From: Larus michahellis | Taxonomy: Eukaryota; Chordata; Aves; Charadriiformes; Laridae | Assembly: GCF_964199755.1 (NCBI RefSeq) | Contig: NC_133903.1 | Span: 1,679,001 to 1,743,000, forward strand | Reading direction: 5' to 3' | DNA: 64,000 nucleotides | In this document: positions 10,759-21,844 of the stretch, piece after piece | How the letters are laid out: every line of letters starts with the position of its first letter | Position numbering within the stretch: the stretch's first letter is position 1 | Translations under genes and position numbers: made by a program | The notes under the pieces: generated by a model | Seen by the model: the letters and a program-made list of their open reading frames with translations, nothing else | Database searches by the model: none | Told to the model about the DNA's origin: nothing

Positions 10759-12581
10759 ATGTTTGACAACACGCAGTACCCCTATAACTGCTTCAATTAC
10801 GATGGGGACGATTATCCTACCTGTAGTTCTGACGAAGAGAAAAAATTCACCAGACCGGCGTACAGGTAAGATGAAGTTTTTCCAAGTCCCCCCATCCCTG
10901 GGGAGGCGGCAGAGCTCTGGGCTGGCGGGATGACAGCTCTCGGGGAGCGGGGCACCTCTCCCAGGTGTGCCCACTGCGGCAGGCAGGTCCCCCCCCCCCC
11001 CGCCGCGTCGTTTGAAGAGTTCGGGATTTGTTCCCTCCCGTGCCGGGTCACAGCAACTCTGGCGTGCTGTTGAGCCACCAGGTCTCAGATGGTCTCCTCC
11101 GACCTCCAGGAGCCCCGGGAGACGTGGAATTAAATGTGCAGCGTGCCGATGGGCGAGGGGGATGCAGACGGTCCCGGGGTGGTGGGAGACGTGCGGTGTA
11201 GGTGTTCTCAGGGGCAACTAAGGTCCTCTCCACGAGCAGGCAGTGACAGTGACAGCGCCTCTGACCCTGGTCTGTCTCACTGCAGCCTTCCAGCTCAGGG
11301 AAACTTTCCTGGTGGGGTTCGAGAGGTGGGTGATGGTTCTGTAACCCTGGATCTAAGCCCTCTGCCGGGACAAGCAGCCGGGTCGGGGCTCCTTTGCCTG
11401 GACCTAACGCCCCCGAGGGGCCCCGGGGCTCGGGGTTGTGCCTGGGACGTCTCGGGTCAGGGCACAGATCCACCGGCAGAACTTTTGGAAGCAGGGTACA
11501 GGCACACGTGTACCCATGTGGTCCTAAAAACCGAGTATGTGAGTAAAGCGGCGGTGTAACAGCAAGTTTTCCTTTTTTCAGCTACATTGCCTTAATTGCA
11601 ATGGCCATCCAGCAAAGTCCTTCAAATAAAGTCACCCTCTCTGGCATTTATGACTTTATAATGAAGAAATTTCCTTACTACAGATCAAATCAAAGAGCCT
11701 GGCAGAACTCCATCCGACATAACTTATCGCTTAACAGTTGTTTTGTAAAGGTAAGATCAGTAACTGTATATTTACATACAGACTGTGCATGGCTAAAAAA
11801 ATGTATGCAGGAATAATGTCATCACAGGAAAGAAGGGAAACAAACAGCTGAGCTGGGAATCACTTAAAATCTCTCTGAGTTGTCAATTACAGAGATAAAG
11901 AGTGTCTCCTTGTGTGATGCGTGCTAATAGATAGCAAATCGAAGAGGATGGAGTTTACATCCTATTCGTATAATGAAAGAGAATAGGCTTAAAAGTCTTG
12001 TCATATGTGTTTACACCATTCCTGAATGTAAATGAATGCAGATGTGAAGCAGCAGCATCTGTAACACATACAAATACTGAACTGCCTTTAAATAAATGCA
12101 GGTTCCCAGAACAGAAGGGAATGAGAAGGGGAAAGGAAACTACTGGAGCTTTGCAACGGGATGCGAATCCATGCTGGATCTCTTTGAAAATGGGAATTAC
12201 AGGCGAAGGCGGAGGAGGAGGAACGTGAAAAGGGAACATAAGGAGCAGAGACCAAGCAGAGGGAAAAGTCCTTCATCCCCCGATCTGCCTTCTGTGGACT
12301 CTGCTTTGAACATTTCCTCTTCTGAAAGTAAACACGAAAGAATCGAGTCGGGCCCGAGACTACTGGAGCCTCGTGGGTTTGCTCCGAGCAGCATGACCCC
12401 CAGGCAGAGCCTGAGCAATTCCTCCTTAGCAAAATCGGATTCCGAAATCAAATTCAGCATCGATTACATCCTTTCAGCCCCCGACCCTTTGCCTGTCCTG
12501 AGATCTCAGTATAATGTGCAAGAAAATAAATATCACCTACTGGAGGCTCAGCAAATTAATCTCCAGTTCTGGACAATGTGA
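10759..12581 (+). CDS. FOXL3: FOXL3, forkhead box L3 transcription factor (three coding exons, 251 aa)
   Basis: Coding exons are 10759-10865, 11582-11750 and 12102-12581 (stop TGA 12579-12581). Introns 10866-11581 and 11751-12101 both begin GTAAG and end AG, and the frame is continuous: exon 1 ends two bases into Ser36 and exon 2 ends exactly after Lys92. The protein starts [15 protein letters not shown], with the ATG having A at -3. The forkhead domain spans about residues 32-125, with recognition helix [12 protein letters not shown] at 76-87 and wing residues [12 protein letters not shown] near 101-112. Seven arginines (126-132) followed by NVKR form a likely nuclear localisation signal. 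FSIDYIL at 210-216 fits the eh1 co-repressor motif, and the protein ends LQFWTM. The N-terminus, the [13 protein letters not shown] wing and the intron positions favour FOXL3 over its single-exon paralogue FOXL2. It should act in the nucleus as a sequence-specific DNA-binding regulator. In teleosts (medaka) foxl3 is a germ-cell-intrinsic sex-fate switch; its role in birds is inferred only. No stop or frameshift is seen. Confidence 0.95.
10866..11581 (+). other. FOXL3: FOXL3 intron 1
   Basis: 716-base phase-2 intron, donor CAG|GTAAGA and acceptor TTTTTTCAG. It is GC-rich and holds a 13-base C run at 10989-11001. No repeat element was recognised. The long open frames crossing it in several frames reflect its high GC content and are not credible genes. 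Confidence 0.9.
11751..12101 (+). other. FOXL3: FOXL3 intron 2
   Basis: 351-base phase-0 intron, donor AAG|GTAAGA and acceptor AAATGCAG. It splits the forkhead domain between Lys92 and Val93 (FVK|VPR). It is AT-rich, unlike intron 1. Retention of the intron would add 22 residues and then a stop at about 11816. Confidence 0.9.
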
Positions 12582-12954
12582 TGGTATTTGGTGGTGGTGC
12601 CGAAGCCCGAGTCGCAGCGTGTTCAGCAGCCTCACGCCACCGACACCAGCCGCCTGCCTCCCCCATTCCTCCCCACGCAGCCCCTGGAAAGGGTTACCCA
12701 CACTCCGGCTCATTCCCTGCCGGTACCCAAAGAACTGTGCCAAGATTGAAGCGTAAATAACAGTTACCAATATCGGTTTTCACTACACTGAACTTCATGA
12801 AATTCTAGCTCTGTTTGCTGAACTGTCGTGGACATCGTTTAACACCACAAGGAATTTCCTCTCTCAAGCAGAATCCGACAGAAAAGAGACTTACTTATCA
12901 CCCCTTGCTTTGTTAAAGACAAAGTGAATTTGATTCCACTTTCACTGGTGGAAA

Positions 12955-13045
12955 TTAGGATTAATTCCACTGAAGTATATAGGTCAGAACTTCAGCTGAT
13001 CTAAAGCAGTGTAATTCTGTCGATTTACACTGGCTGAGAATGTAA
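12955..13045. repeat. Degenerate ancient amniote repeat (gtgtaaat/tcaatgga family)
   Basis: ATTCCACTGAAGTATATAGG and GTGTAATTCTGTCGATTTACACTGG recall the palindromic old MITE-like element, common in birds, turtles and crocodiles, with phrases like ccactgaagtcaatgg and gatttacactgg. It is strongly eroded and lies within the likely FOXL3 3' UTR. The family name is not asserted. Confidence 0.4.
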
Positions 13046-13058
13046 GGGGGGGGGGGGG
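13046..13058. repeat. Poly-G tract in the likely FOXL3 3' UTR
   Basis: Thirteen G in a row on the gene strand, directly after an ancient repeat relic. In RNA it could join a G-quadruplex, but only one run is present. Confidence 0.8.
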
Positions 13059-14239
13059 CTTTGTTTTCTTAAAAGGAATCACAGAAAATCACTGTCTTCC
13101 CTTATTTTTTATTTTAACATCATATTTCAAACAGTTTTGCAGCTTTAATTCATCATTAATTAGAAAACATAGTTGTTAATAAGCGTTTAAAGTATATTTT
13201 TGTTGCTATTCGGGGCAGAGTTGTTTAAACTGTTGAAGTGAAGCCGTATTCAAAATAACGCCAAGAAAGCTAATTGCAGGGCTGCTGAACTCGGGGAGAC
13301 TTCGGTGGGAAACGTGACAGAGGCGTAGGGCTTCTCCTGCCTTGGCTTTACACAAAAACCCCCAACTTCTCCCCTTGTGCTACCATAAAGCTCCCTGAGA
13401 TGCTGCAGGGAAGCCCCTGAACGTATTTCGTTCAGCAAGCGTGAGGGCAGACCGGGCTTTGCAGGAAGCTGGATCCAGTGTTGACCAAAGCTAAAATTCC
13501 AGCTCCCGGCTTTGAGACAAGTTGTATGTTCCTGTTCAATAGATCTTTACTGATCCTTCTTGCAAGCAATTACCAAAGTGATACTTGATACGATTGCAGC
13601 AAAGCTGCTGAGGTTTATCATTTCCAGGCAGCGATGTTACACCATGAGCCCCGTTTCTGTAGAAAGCCTTTTCATTTCGTCACCATTTCCGTGGTATTCC
13701 AGAACGGAACCTGACGGACAATGATGAACTGTAACCAGCATTTAAGAACTTGCTTTTACACAACTCGTTCAGGATGAATTGCTTCCCAGCACCTAACGGC
13801 AGCATTAGAAAAGACTCCGCAAAGCCTTGGGTTCGGCTTGGCAGCTACAATCTTCGCCTCGTGCGGATGAAAGGAAGACAGACAAGGATCCTGGTGGTTT
13901 TAAGCAATTATATACAGAGAGATAAAATTATCTTTGCAACATGAACTAAAGGTAAATGAAGGTATACGAGATAAGACTAAGCAAAATTGTGCTAGAGGTA
14001 TTGCTCAGGCATGACTTGAATTTTTATGCAGAAGCTTTGACATTTCACTAAGTTATTTTACGTTGTGTCTAATATATACTGTACATTTATACTATATATT
14101 CTTATATAATGTTATTGAGAAAGGGAGCAATATCACTGCACTTATATGTTGTAAAACTGCATGATGTATGTTTTCGCGATGCTGAAACTCCTGCCATATG
14201 CTTAAAATTTACCATCAGTGGTATTTCACACTGATTGGT

Positions 14240-14245
14240 AATAAA
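14240..14245 (+). terminator. Candidate polyadenylation signal AATAAA for FOXL3
   Basis: Canonical hexamer on the gene strand, 1.66 kb after the stop codon, with T-rich sequence (CATTTTTTGG) shortly downstream. It is the first exact AATAAA noted after the coding region, but usage is unproven. Confidence 0.3.
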
Positions 14246-14399
14246 TGCTCATTTTTTGGAAAACTATAAAACTTGCTATCTTCGGGCATTTCCACAGCAT
14301 GCAAAACTCGGCGCTTCTTCTTCAGAAAAGACAAAAATGGAAAATCCCCTCAGTTACATCGCTGCATGTCTTCCAAACTTTGAAGGTATGATTTCTTGT

Positions 14400-14540
14400 G
14401 ACCGGATTCTGCCTTCAAACGGGAGCTTTCTGTGAATCCGTGGTTACTCTGGGCAACAATCTGAAAGCAAAATTTGGCTCATTAGACCTGATTCATCTGC
14501 TGTTTACATTGACGTCAGAAAAACCTCTGGGGTCACTGGG
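14400..14540. promoter_or_regulatory. Downstream element with adjacent forkhead and CRE motifs
   Basis: TGTTTAC (14501-14507, exact forkhead core) is followed after two bases by the full palindromic CRE TGACGTCA (14510-14517). GGTTACTCTGGGCAACA upstream resembles an RFX X-box half-site pair. It lies about 1.9 kb beyond the FOXL3 stop codon. Confidence 0.35.
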
Positions 14541-15294
14541 CAGATGGATTCTCATTTGAAGAGGGACGAGAATTTGCTCCTTTAGTATTTATGGTAGTAC
14601 ATAGATGTGGGAAGGGCATGTCCCCATTTAGTCCTTCGATGTGTGCATGCGCTCCCTGGTGGGTTGGGATGTGTGCCCCTCCAGCGTCCTGCCTGCATTT
14701 ATATATTCATGCTTTATACGCGGATTCTTTTCGTGATTGTTTTAAACATGGCAATGCTGCTGTTAGGCTGATAGCTATTGTCCCCATCTGCAGTATATTT
14801 GAAATATATATATATTTTGCCGTGAAATGTGCGAATATGATTCTTACTGTGTGTTCTTCGTTAATGCTGTTAGCAAAAAGGTAACTCAGTGACAGCAAAA
14901 GTTCCTCCTAAGGAACCCCTTACCCGGGTGACCACGGCGGGCTGCCGAGACCAGCGGAGATACAGTTATGGCTACTAAGCGATATAGGATTAATGTATTA
15001 GGAAAGGCAGAAATACACCCAGGTGGATTTACAGCAGAGATCCCAAACCATTTTCAGTGAGAGGAATTAATATTCACAAATAGCCATGTCCTTTGCTCAC
15101 AGTAAAGTGCCTGCTGGGAGAGACTGTCATACTTGAGCTTTCCTACCATATAATCAAAGAAATTTGTGTACAAATAGGTGTTAACATTTGTTTTGCAAAG
15201 GATATCAATCATATTTCAAAAAATGAAGGGACATATTTCAATTTACCCAGTATATTATATTCTGACGACTCCAGAAAGGTTTCCAGCACTTAAA

Positions 15295-15560
15295 GTGAAT
15301 GGCATTTAATATAGAACAACATAACAGGGGTGAGGGCTAGACGTGACCTTATTCAAATGTCGTAGCCATTACAAAGCCATTCCCAATGTAATTATAATTA
15401 AATACTTTATGCCTTTCTTGCAAATCCTCTGATCGATCATTGATATTAACATTAATATTGTATTACCCCCGAGCAAATGTCTCCCACACAAGTGTTATGG
15501 ATCACCAGGTTTCCATTAACAAAGTTGTGAGCTATTGCCGTATGCTGGTCGTGGATAAAT
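15295..15560. promoter_or_regulatory. Candidate conserved non-coding element
   Basis: AT-rich, repeat-free, with AATGTAATTATAATTAAATAC, GATCGATCATTGATATTAAC and ATTAATATTG. The dense TAAT/ATTA cores and GATCGATCATTGAT (overlapping palindromes) resemble homeobox-responsive enhancers. Confidence 0.35.
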
Positions 15561-18500
15561 TTACGTAAATTACCTTTTCTCGGGGAAGGGGGGAAAAAGT
15601 CTGTGTTTTTTTCCTTTTATCCCTGCACTTTGAGTCAGGAGCTATTTCTTCAGCTCCATCACAGCCTGTCAGCCGCTCACATAGAGCCGTAAGGAAAGAA
15701 AAAAGGAGAATCTCACAGGAACACCCTCTCTGCCCTGTGGTGAAGCAGGTGAGTGTTCTCCCGACGTGGCTGGTTTGGTCCCGGGTGGAAGGCTGAGCTG
15801 AAGGCAGGGCAGGGCTCTGCGCCCACCGGCGCCACACCGGGCTGTGCACAGCACCCGAAGCCAGAAAAGGTACTGGTGTTCGGCTCAATTCCTCACCTCG
15901 AGGGTCTTCCTCACTGCGAGGTGACACCCAGAACCAGCCATGGGTTTCCCAACCCCAAAAGAGTTGCGTCCTTGGGGGCCTGACGCGGCCCGTCCAGCGG
16001 CCAGGGGACAGCGAGCCTTTTGTCCTCTCCTGTTAGCGCCATAAATACCTTTGCAAAGGAAAGATGAAAGGTTTCTTTCTGGGGAGAAGCTAGACCCGGC
16101 CTCGCCGAGGGACCCTGGGGTGCTTTGTTTGTTTATCCTTTTAAAGGAAGGCTTCCCGTGATAAAGCAAAGATTTGGATGGAGCTACGCCAGGTTATTCT
16201 GCAGCGATTTTACGTCTAATGATTTAATTTCTTCGGGTTTTGCCATTGGTGTCGCAGGAGTGGGTTTTGCACAGCAAGACGGTGCTCTGCCTCTGATAAC
16301 ACCCGATGCAGGCCAGTGGCTGACCTCACCACGGGAACCCTCCCTCAGCAGAACCCCCTCCTCATTATGGGAGCGTTAATGCGAATCAGGATAGACGAAA
16401 ACAAACCTTTTCTTTGTCAGTAAAGCCAAGTTCCCCTGTTTTTCTGCCAATCAGATAGATCTTATTACTTGAGACCCATTAACTACCCATCTAAACAGAA
16501 GCTGCGTTCAAGGAGCATTTGGAGGTCAGCCCACACTGGGGAGCTGACTCTGCCCACCCCTTTGCTTTCTTGTGCTCCATCTTGTTGCTTGGGCTGCCAG
16601 AACCTTCCTCAACCACACGGCAGGTTGGTCCTGCTGCCTTGCAGAGCAATCTGCATGCTCCCTTGAAGCAAAATCGAGATTTTTGCACCATTTTCTGGTC
16701 ACAGGGGGTTTTCCTTTTGGGTAGCAATTGCCTGTTCCAGTCCAAATCTTATGTGTCCTCTCCACTCTCTACTGATAGAGGGGACACAGCGGGAGGAGAA
16801 GGGGGTCGGAGGGACAAACCTTGGGGAAAAAGCTCTGCTACACGTCTTCTAGTAGTAGAGAGCTGGTTGGGACTCTGTGAATGGGTCCTTGGGCCCCTGG
16901 GGCTGTGCATCAAGTCTCTGTACTGTACATCGAGGGCGACATCTCCCCAGCGTCCCACCACACTCAAGCTCTGTAGGAAGTGGGAACCTAGCCCACATGC
17001 CCCTAAGCAATCAGGTCCTTAGTCTTCGCCTCTGGCAGCATTAACACAAATCCCTGTCCGTGATCAGCACTTCAGATCCCAAACCCAAGAGGTGGAAATC
17101 CTGCGCTGCTCATTCCATCTGGCCTCTCCCCTCTCGGGCTCCTCCGGGGCGTGTTCTCCTCCCAGCTGTGGGGGTGTAAATCCTTGCAAATCCATTAACT
17201 TTGGTACAATTGCTTTTGGAATTGAAATAGCACGTGTGAAACTGAACTCCACGTATTATACCCAACGCCTCTACTCACACAGTCTGCCAAACGGGGCCAG
17301 CAACTCATCTCCTAGGTAGCATTCTCACAGCAACAAAAGGTCCCGCCTTTCCATTTTGCCTCGGCATCCAGCTTCTAATTGCTTTCTCCAGAACGTGGGT
17401 ACCATATGCACTGCAATGCACAAAGAACCTAGTACATACCCTCTGTCTCTGTTTTACTGGGAGTGTCTTTCTTATGGCACTTAGGGTCATGAAATTAAAG
17501 ACCAGGGTAGGTCCAAGTCCTATGGAACTTGCACTGGAATTTTTTTACCCAGAGAGCTAACATAAAATAACAAAGTAAGTTGTGCTCCCTCCCACCCTAG
17601 CTACAACGGTTGGAGGCAAATCCAACTGTGAGAATTTTGCCTGAGAAAGAACTGCCGGATTTCTCCCACTGTGAAATCCAGCTGTTAATTCAAACAGAAG
17701 GGATGGACCTGACCAGATAGGCCAACTGGCTTGTTTCCATCCTGAAGTCCATTGTGTTCCACAAGTTCCTAAATTTATGGTCATGAAGGTCTTCCAAGCC
17801 CTGTAACGAAGTATGGCATGCAATGTTTTTGTTATGGAATGTGCGCTGCAAAGGAAAAACAAGGTTTGAATTTATCTTTCAAATGAAGATCCTGGAATCC
17901 CTCAGGATAAACAGGCTAAATTAGGAATCAAAACACACCATGTTTCTCACCATAACTATGAAACTGAAAATAAGCACTTGCAGAGTACCATCAGAGAAGA
18001 AAAGTAGAAGTTGCAGTGAGCCCCACTAGCTCTCTTTTTGTCACGAGCCTTTCCCTGTGTGTTCATTGTCACTTCACAGCAGGGGTCGGCAGCGTGCAGC
18101 AACGGGAACAACCTTTCATCTTTTGGGGGTTGTCGTTCAGCTGGAGTATTTCAGAAAAAAGTTTTGCACTTCAAGATTGAGCTGTCGTTCTCCATCATCA
18201 GCGTTTACCTTGGGCACATACTGTCCTGTCTTGCTCTGGGCAGGTTGGAGATAAGGTACCAAAATGCTCTTTGACTCGTCAGCCTGGATGGCGCAGCTCA
18301 GCGCAGCTTTCTTGTTGCTACGGCTCCAAAAAATAATTGTTCTGCACAAAAGCGGCTCCCTATTAGGTCTTTGTTGAAGACATGATGAAGACTTAATAGG
18401 CTTGCAAGTTTGTTCAACTTTCATACTGATATCAGTGGCTCTAGTTAAAAAAATTAGACATCCTGAAATTTGCAGAGTTACAACAATGCTACTCTTTCCC

Positions 18501-19077
18501 TGGGTCATTAAAACCTTTTGCTAGCACTAGCACTTGGCCTTACAGCCCCATGCGCACGATTCTGACTGTCCCCCAGATGCTGCAGTTTCCATAGCTGCTA
18601 ATGGTGAAACACTGCCACGTTTTCTTTTGTCTGGGAGAAATTTCGGATAGAATCAACTTCCCTCTAGAGCCCAAAGGCTCCGCTGACCATTAGCCATCTG
18701 TCCCAAGCAAGATCTGCTCTAGCTGAAAATCCTTTTTGAGGTTTCATGCCACATATATTTATTCCTACGTCAAAATTGCTCCCTGTCTTCCCCTCTTTGC
18801 CCGGAGGCGTTACACTGTGCTAATATTGACTGCAGCCAGCCTCCCCGGCTGCCATCCTCTCCTTCCAGCATGGCCTCTCTGAGGGTGGGGAAAAGAACCA
18901 GCTCTTTCCATAAAAGTGGATGAAATGTGGAAAATAACAGGTGCAATGAGCTGCGTTTTGTGATTAATCCTTTTCCGAGGCTGAGGGCTCTATGAGCAAT
19001 TACCAAGCCCTGGGAGGCATTTCAGTACGAATCAGCCCATAACATTGTTCTGCGTTGGAGCATCTGGGACCGGCTCC
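15561..19077. other. Intergenic, no gene recognised
   Basis: GC-richer sequence at 15720-16130 and 16500-17030 gives overlapping open frames without domains. No repeat was recognised until the relic at 19078. Confidence 0.6.
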
Positions 19078-19150
19078 ATGGGTTGAATCCTGACTCTCAT
19101 GAAATGAATGGGAGCTTTGCCATTGTGTTCAAGGGACCAAAACTTCATCT
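19078..19150. repeat. Degenerate ancient amniote repeat (tcaatgggagttttgcc family)
   Basis: GAATCCTGACTCTCATGAAATG, AATGGGAGCTTTGCCATTG and TGTTCAAGGGACC line up with the common sauropsid phrase series gaatcctgactccattgaag / caatgggagttttgccattg / acttcaatggggcc. The series is nearly palindromic, so orientation is not assigned. Confidence 0.55.
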
Positions 19151-19579
19151 TCTGTTGCCAGGACCAGAGATTAATCAGATTAAAGGCCATGTGGACCGCA
19201 GAGAAAATTAAATACCTTCTAGCAGTTATTTGGTGTCTTCTCGAGACAAAATAGCAGCTTGTTTCCACAGGTTTCTTTGGCTCTGTCTTTCAGCCAGACA
19301 AAATACTTCCTGGATTCAATGGGAAACGTGTCCAAATAGGGAAGAAGTTCCCCAAAGCCCAAGGGCTGAACACAGCAAACGCAGCAGAACCAGATGTTGG
19401 CATCCGGGGTGAGATTCCTGGTGCAAAGATGTTTGTGTGTTCTTTGAGAGCACCTCTCTTCTGGGGCTGGTGTACACACTCAAAGAAACGAGTTACGCTG
19501 AGCTAATACCCGGACTTGGGATCTCACATTTTCTTTCAACAGGAAACCGTCCTGAGATCTGCTACAGTTTGGCAAAGGG

Positions 19580-19975
19580 ATGACACTGAATTACTTTCTA
19601 TTTTGTTTTGCTGTTGTTGAAATTACAGGAAAATAAATATTTTCAAGATGATACATTGTGTATCCCTAATAAATACCAAGGGCATTTAATATAAACTCTG
19701 GACACATGGTTTGCTTTGTTGTTCTAAGTAACCATTTCCTTTTAACCAAATGAAAAGCTAGTTGTGCTGTGATGCTGCAGATTATAAATTAGCAGCTCTC
19801 ATATGGTTTTGTGCAATTGTTTCTGGAAGAGCTTTAGGCTACTTCAGACAAAAATTTCAAATAAAATGTGAATTCATTGAACTGTAACTTGTGGTATTAG
19901 ATTTATAATAAACAAAGGTAGGTCACATAATCATGTCATGGAAAACAACATTTTAAAATTCAAGCAGCAACACTT
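19580..19975. promoter_or_regulatory. Candidate conserved non-coding element (~400 bp)
   Basis: Long AT-rich block without repeat similarity. Words include GGACACATGGTTTGC, GATTATAAATTAGCAGC, GTGCAATTGTTTCTGG, AATAAACAAAGG (antisense forkhead core TGTTTA) and GGTCACATAATC. Confidence 0.35.
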
Positions 19976-20029
19976 TAATCCGGTTTAGGTGCCGGTCCTG
20001 AAGTCAAGAGGAAGCTGGGCTCTTTCTGC

Positions 20030-20370
20030 TTCCCGATGTGTGAAACGGAGACGAGCCCGGGCCGGACGGAGAGCACCCTGCCAGGCACGCGCTCCCGGAC
20101 AGGTTTGCCGAGGTGGGAGAAGAGAAGACACATTTCTGGTCAACCAGAGAAGAACCGACCCAAAGGCAGTTGCAGCCTGTTCCCGCGCCAGGCCGGGACG
20201 GGAGGGTCAGGTGAAGAGAGAGGGGCCCGATTCGGTCCTTCTTCCAGTGGTTCCTCGGGGCTGGTCCTTGCCTGCGCTTGGGGGAGCATCTGGGGAAGAG
20301 CTGGAATCAGGGCTGGCCACGGCGGGAGGGCGAGGAGCCCCCGCGGCAGCAGGTCGCTCGGGGATTTCCA
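20030..20370. promoter_or_regulatory. Modest CpG-rich segment
   Basis: About 25 CpGs in 340 bases, including GACGAGCCCGGGCCGGACGG and CCCCCGCGGCAGC. It follows an AT-rich candidate regulatory block (19580-19975). It is weaker than the 36-kb island. A long open frame crosses it on the + strand, but its arginine-, glycine- and alanine-rich translation looks like GC-rich non-coding sequence. Confidence 0.3.
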
Positions 20371-21479
20371 ACCTCAGCTACACGAAGGAAGGACTGATAG
20401 CAGAGTATCTCTGTCCTCTGCCGATGCACGCTTACTTGACATGGCAGAGGTGGTGCCATTTTCTAGAAAAGGTCCCCCTTGCCTTTAAGGGAACTTCATA
20501 TCTGGGATGGGAAACGCATATTTTCCAAAGACATGGTCTCCTGTGCTGTTTTATAAAGACACCTGGGATGATCTTTGCCACCCAGGACATGTATACCCCA
20601 AAGACCATCCCTTAGCCCGGTCTCACCTGACTTGTCTCCCAGGGGTGGATGGAGGGGACAAGCCAGATGAGCCGCTCCTAGGCAATCCCCGCTCCCAGCA
20701 GCCTGCACTCTCCCACGTCCCTCCCCATCAGGTGACAGCAGAAGGGACACGGGGCTGCTGGGGAAGGCACGTGAGGAGCAGACCGCCTCCTCTCTGGAGA
20801 CCACCACCTGATTTGTGCCTGTGTCTGAGTTCCTCGGGGAAAAATTGGTAGCACATGTGGCACGGTTGAAAGCAGTGTAGGATCTCCTCCTCCTGGGATG
20901 TTTTCTGCCCACGTGCTGTGTATCCATGCCCCGTCCCCTCCCGTGGTGGGGACAGGCGGCGGAGCTCGGGTGGGTGCCACCAGCGTGTCCGCTGCCAGTG
21001 ACTGGCAGAGGAGGTTTGGTAACGAAGTGCCCTCACCTGAAACACTCCTTGTTTGGCAGACGTTTAGTTGAGAGGAGGCTCCGTTCTCCGGTTGGCGGAT
21101 GTTTTGTAACGCAAAATGAATAACCACGGCAGGTCTGTGCTACAGCATCGTAAAGCTGTAGCTTACTACCCTACACCAGACATTAGTTTCAGAGAGAAGA
21201 AATGAATATACCTTAATGTATAGGAACTTTTTTCTTTACTCCCAAGCCTGGCTGAATCTGAATCACTTACACCAAGACAACAGCATAAACTGAATTTGGA
21301 GAGCTGCAAACCCAACTGCAATTTATTCCTGTAAGTAAAATTCCCATTAGCCAGTGAGTTTTCTGTGTACTGGGCTCTACAGGCACGTGGGCACGTGTAC
21401 AGCACATATGAAATGGATATCTCTCTCTTAATTCCGGGTTGCAATTACTGGAACTGAAGTTTAAAATTTTTCCAACTGC
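20371..21479. other. Intergenic, no gene recognised
   Basis: GC-rich to about 21050, then AT-richer. Open frames of up to about 150 codons overlap on both strands and none has a recognisable domain. Confidence 0.55.
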
Positions 21480-21730
21480 CGAACTCACAAGCTAAATGAG
21501 TGCAGAGCTACCGAAATTGATTATCAGGCTTCCTGTTCCCTCGCTTGTGATCCAGTAATATTGACATACGGTACAAGGAAATTGCAATCTGAACTACTAG
21601 TAGCAATAGCTGGAGGCAATTACAAAAGGAGCATTGCTGGTGGTGGCACATGGACTCCTGTATTAGATTTAACCATACGCTGATTATAATGCACTCGTGC
21701 GAGATAGCAGGAAATTATATATTTCTTTTT
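21480..21730. promoter_or_regulatory. Candidate conserved non-coding element
   Basis: Contains GAAATTGATTATCAGG (TGATTA/TTGAT cores), CAGTAATATTGAC, GGAGGCAATTACAAAAGG and CGCTGATTATAATGCAC, followed by AGGAAATTATATATTTC. Not repetitive. The texture is typical of developmental enhancers. Confidence 0.35.
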
Positions 21731-21844
21731 TAAACCACAGCCAAGAAAACATTTTTGTTTGATTCCGTGTTTCAGCCTTTTCTCTGGAATAGCCTAAGAT
21801 AAACCTTCTGGCTCTGGAGATTTGGGTCTATTTTGTCTCCAATG

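Larger units (their letters stand above)
12582..14250 (+). other. FOXL3: Probable FOXL3 3' UTR and immediate downstream flank
   Basis: No other gene is seen after the stop codon. The first clear canonical AATAAA on the + strand is at 14240-14245, so a 3' UTR of about 1.66 kb is possible; a variant CATAAA occurs near 13384. The segment holds a degenerate ancient repeat (about 12955-13045) followed by a 13-base G run (13046-13058). The stretch 14030-14160 is very AT-rich. The true polyadenylation site cannot be fixed from sequence alone. Confidence 0.4.

Noticed and set aside
10726..11217. 163-codon open frame antisense to FOXL3 exon 1 and intron 1
   Set aside because: It is the shadow of GC-rich FOXL3 sequence on the opposite strand.
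10759..12581. Assignment to FOXL2 or FOXL1 instead of FOXL3
   Set aside because: FOXL2 is single-exon, has ECFIKVPREGGGERKGNYW in the wing and lacks the [15 protein letters not shown] start. FOXL1 is also intronless. The two introns and the [13 protein letters not shown] wing fit FOXL3.
16519..17022. 167-codon open frame on the + strand, with overlapping frames on the - strand
   Set aside because: No recognised motif; open on both strands because stop codons are rare in this GC-richer patch.
19989..20615. 208-codon open frame on the + strand
   Set aside because: It lies in GC-rich sequence, its translation is low-complexity (R, G, A, S rich), no domain is recognisable, and other frames are also open there.
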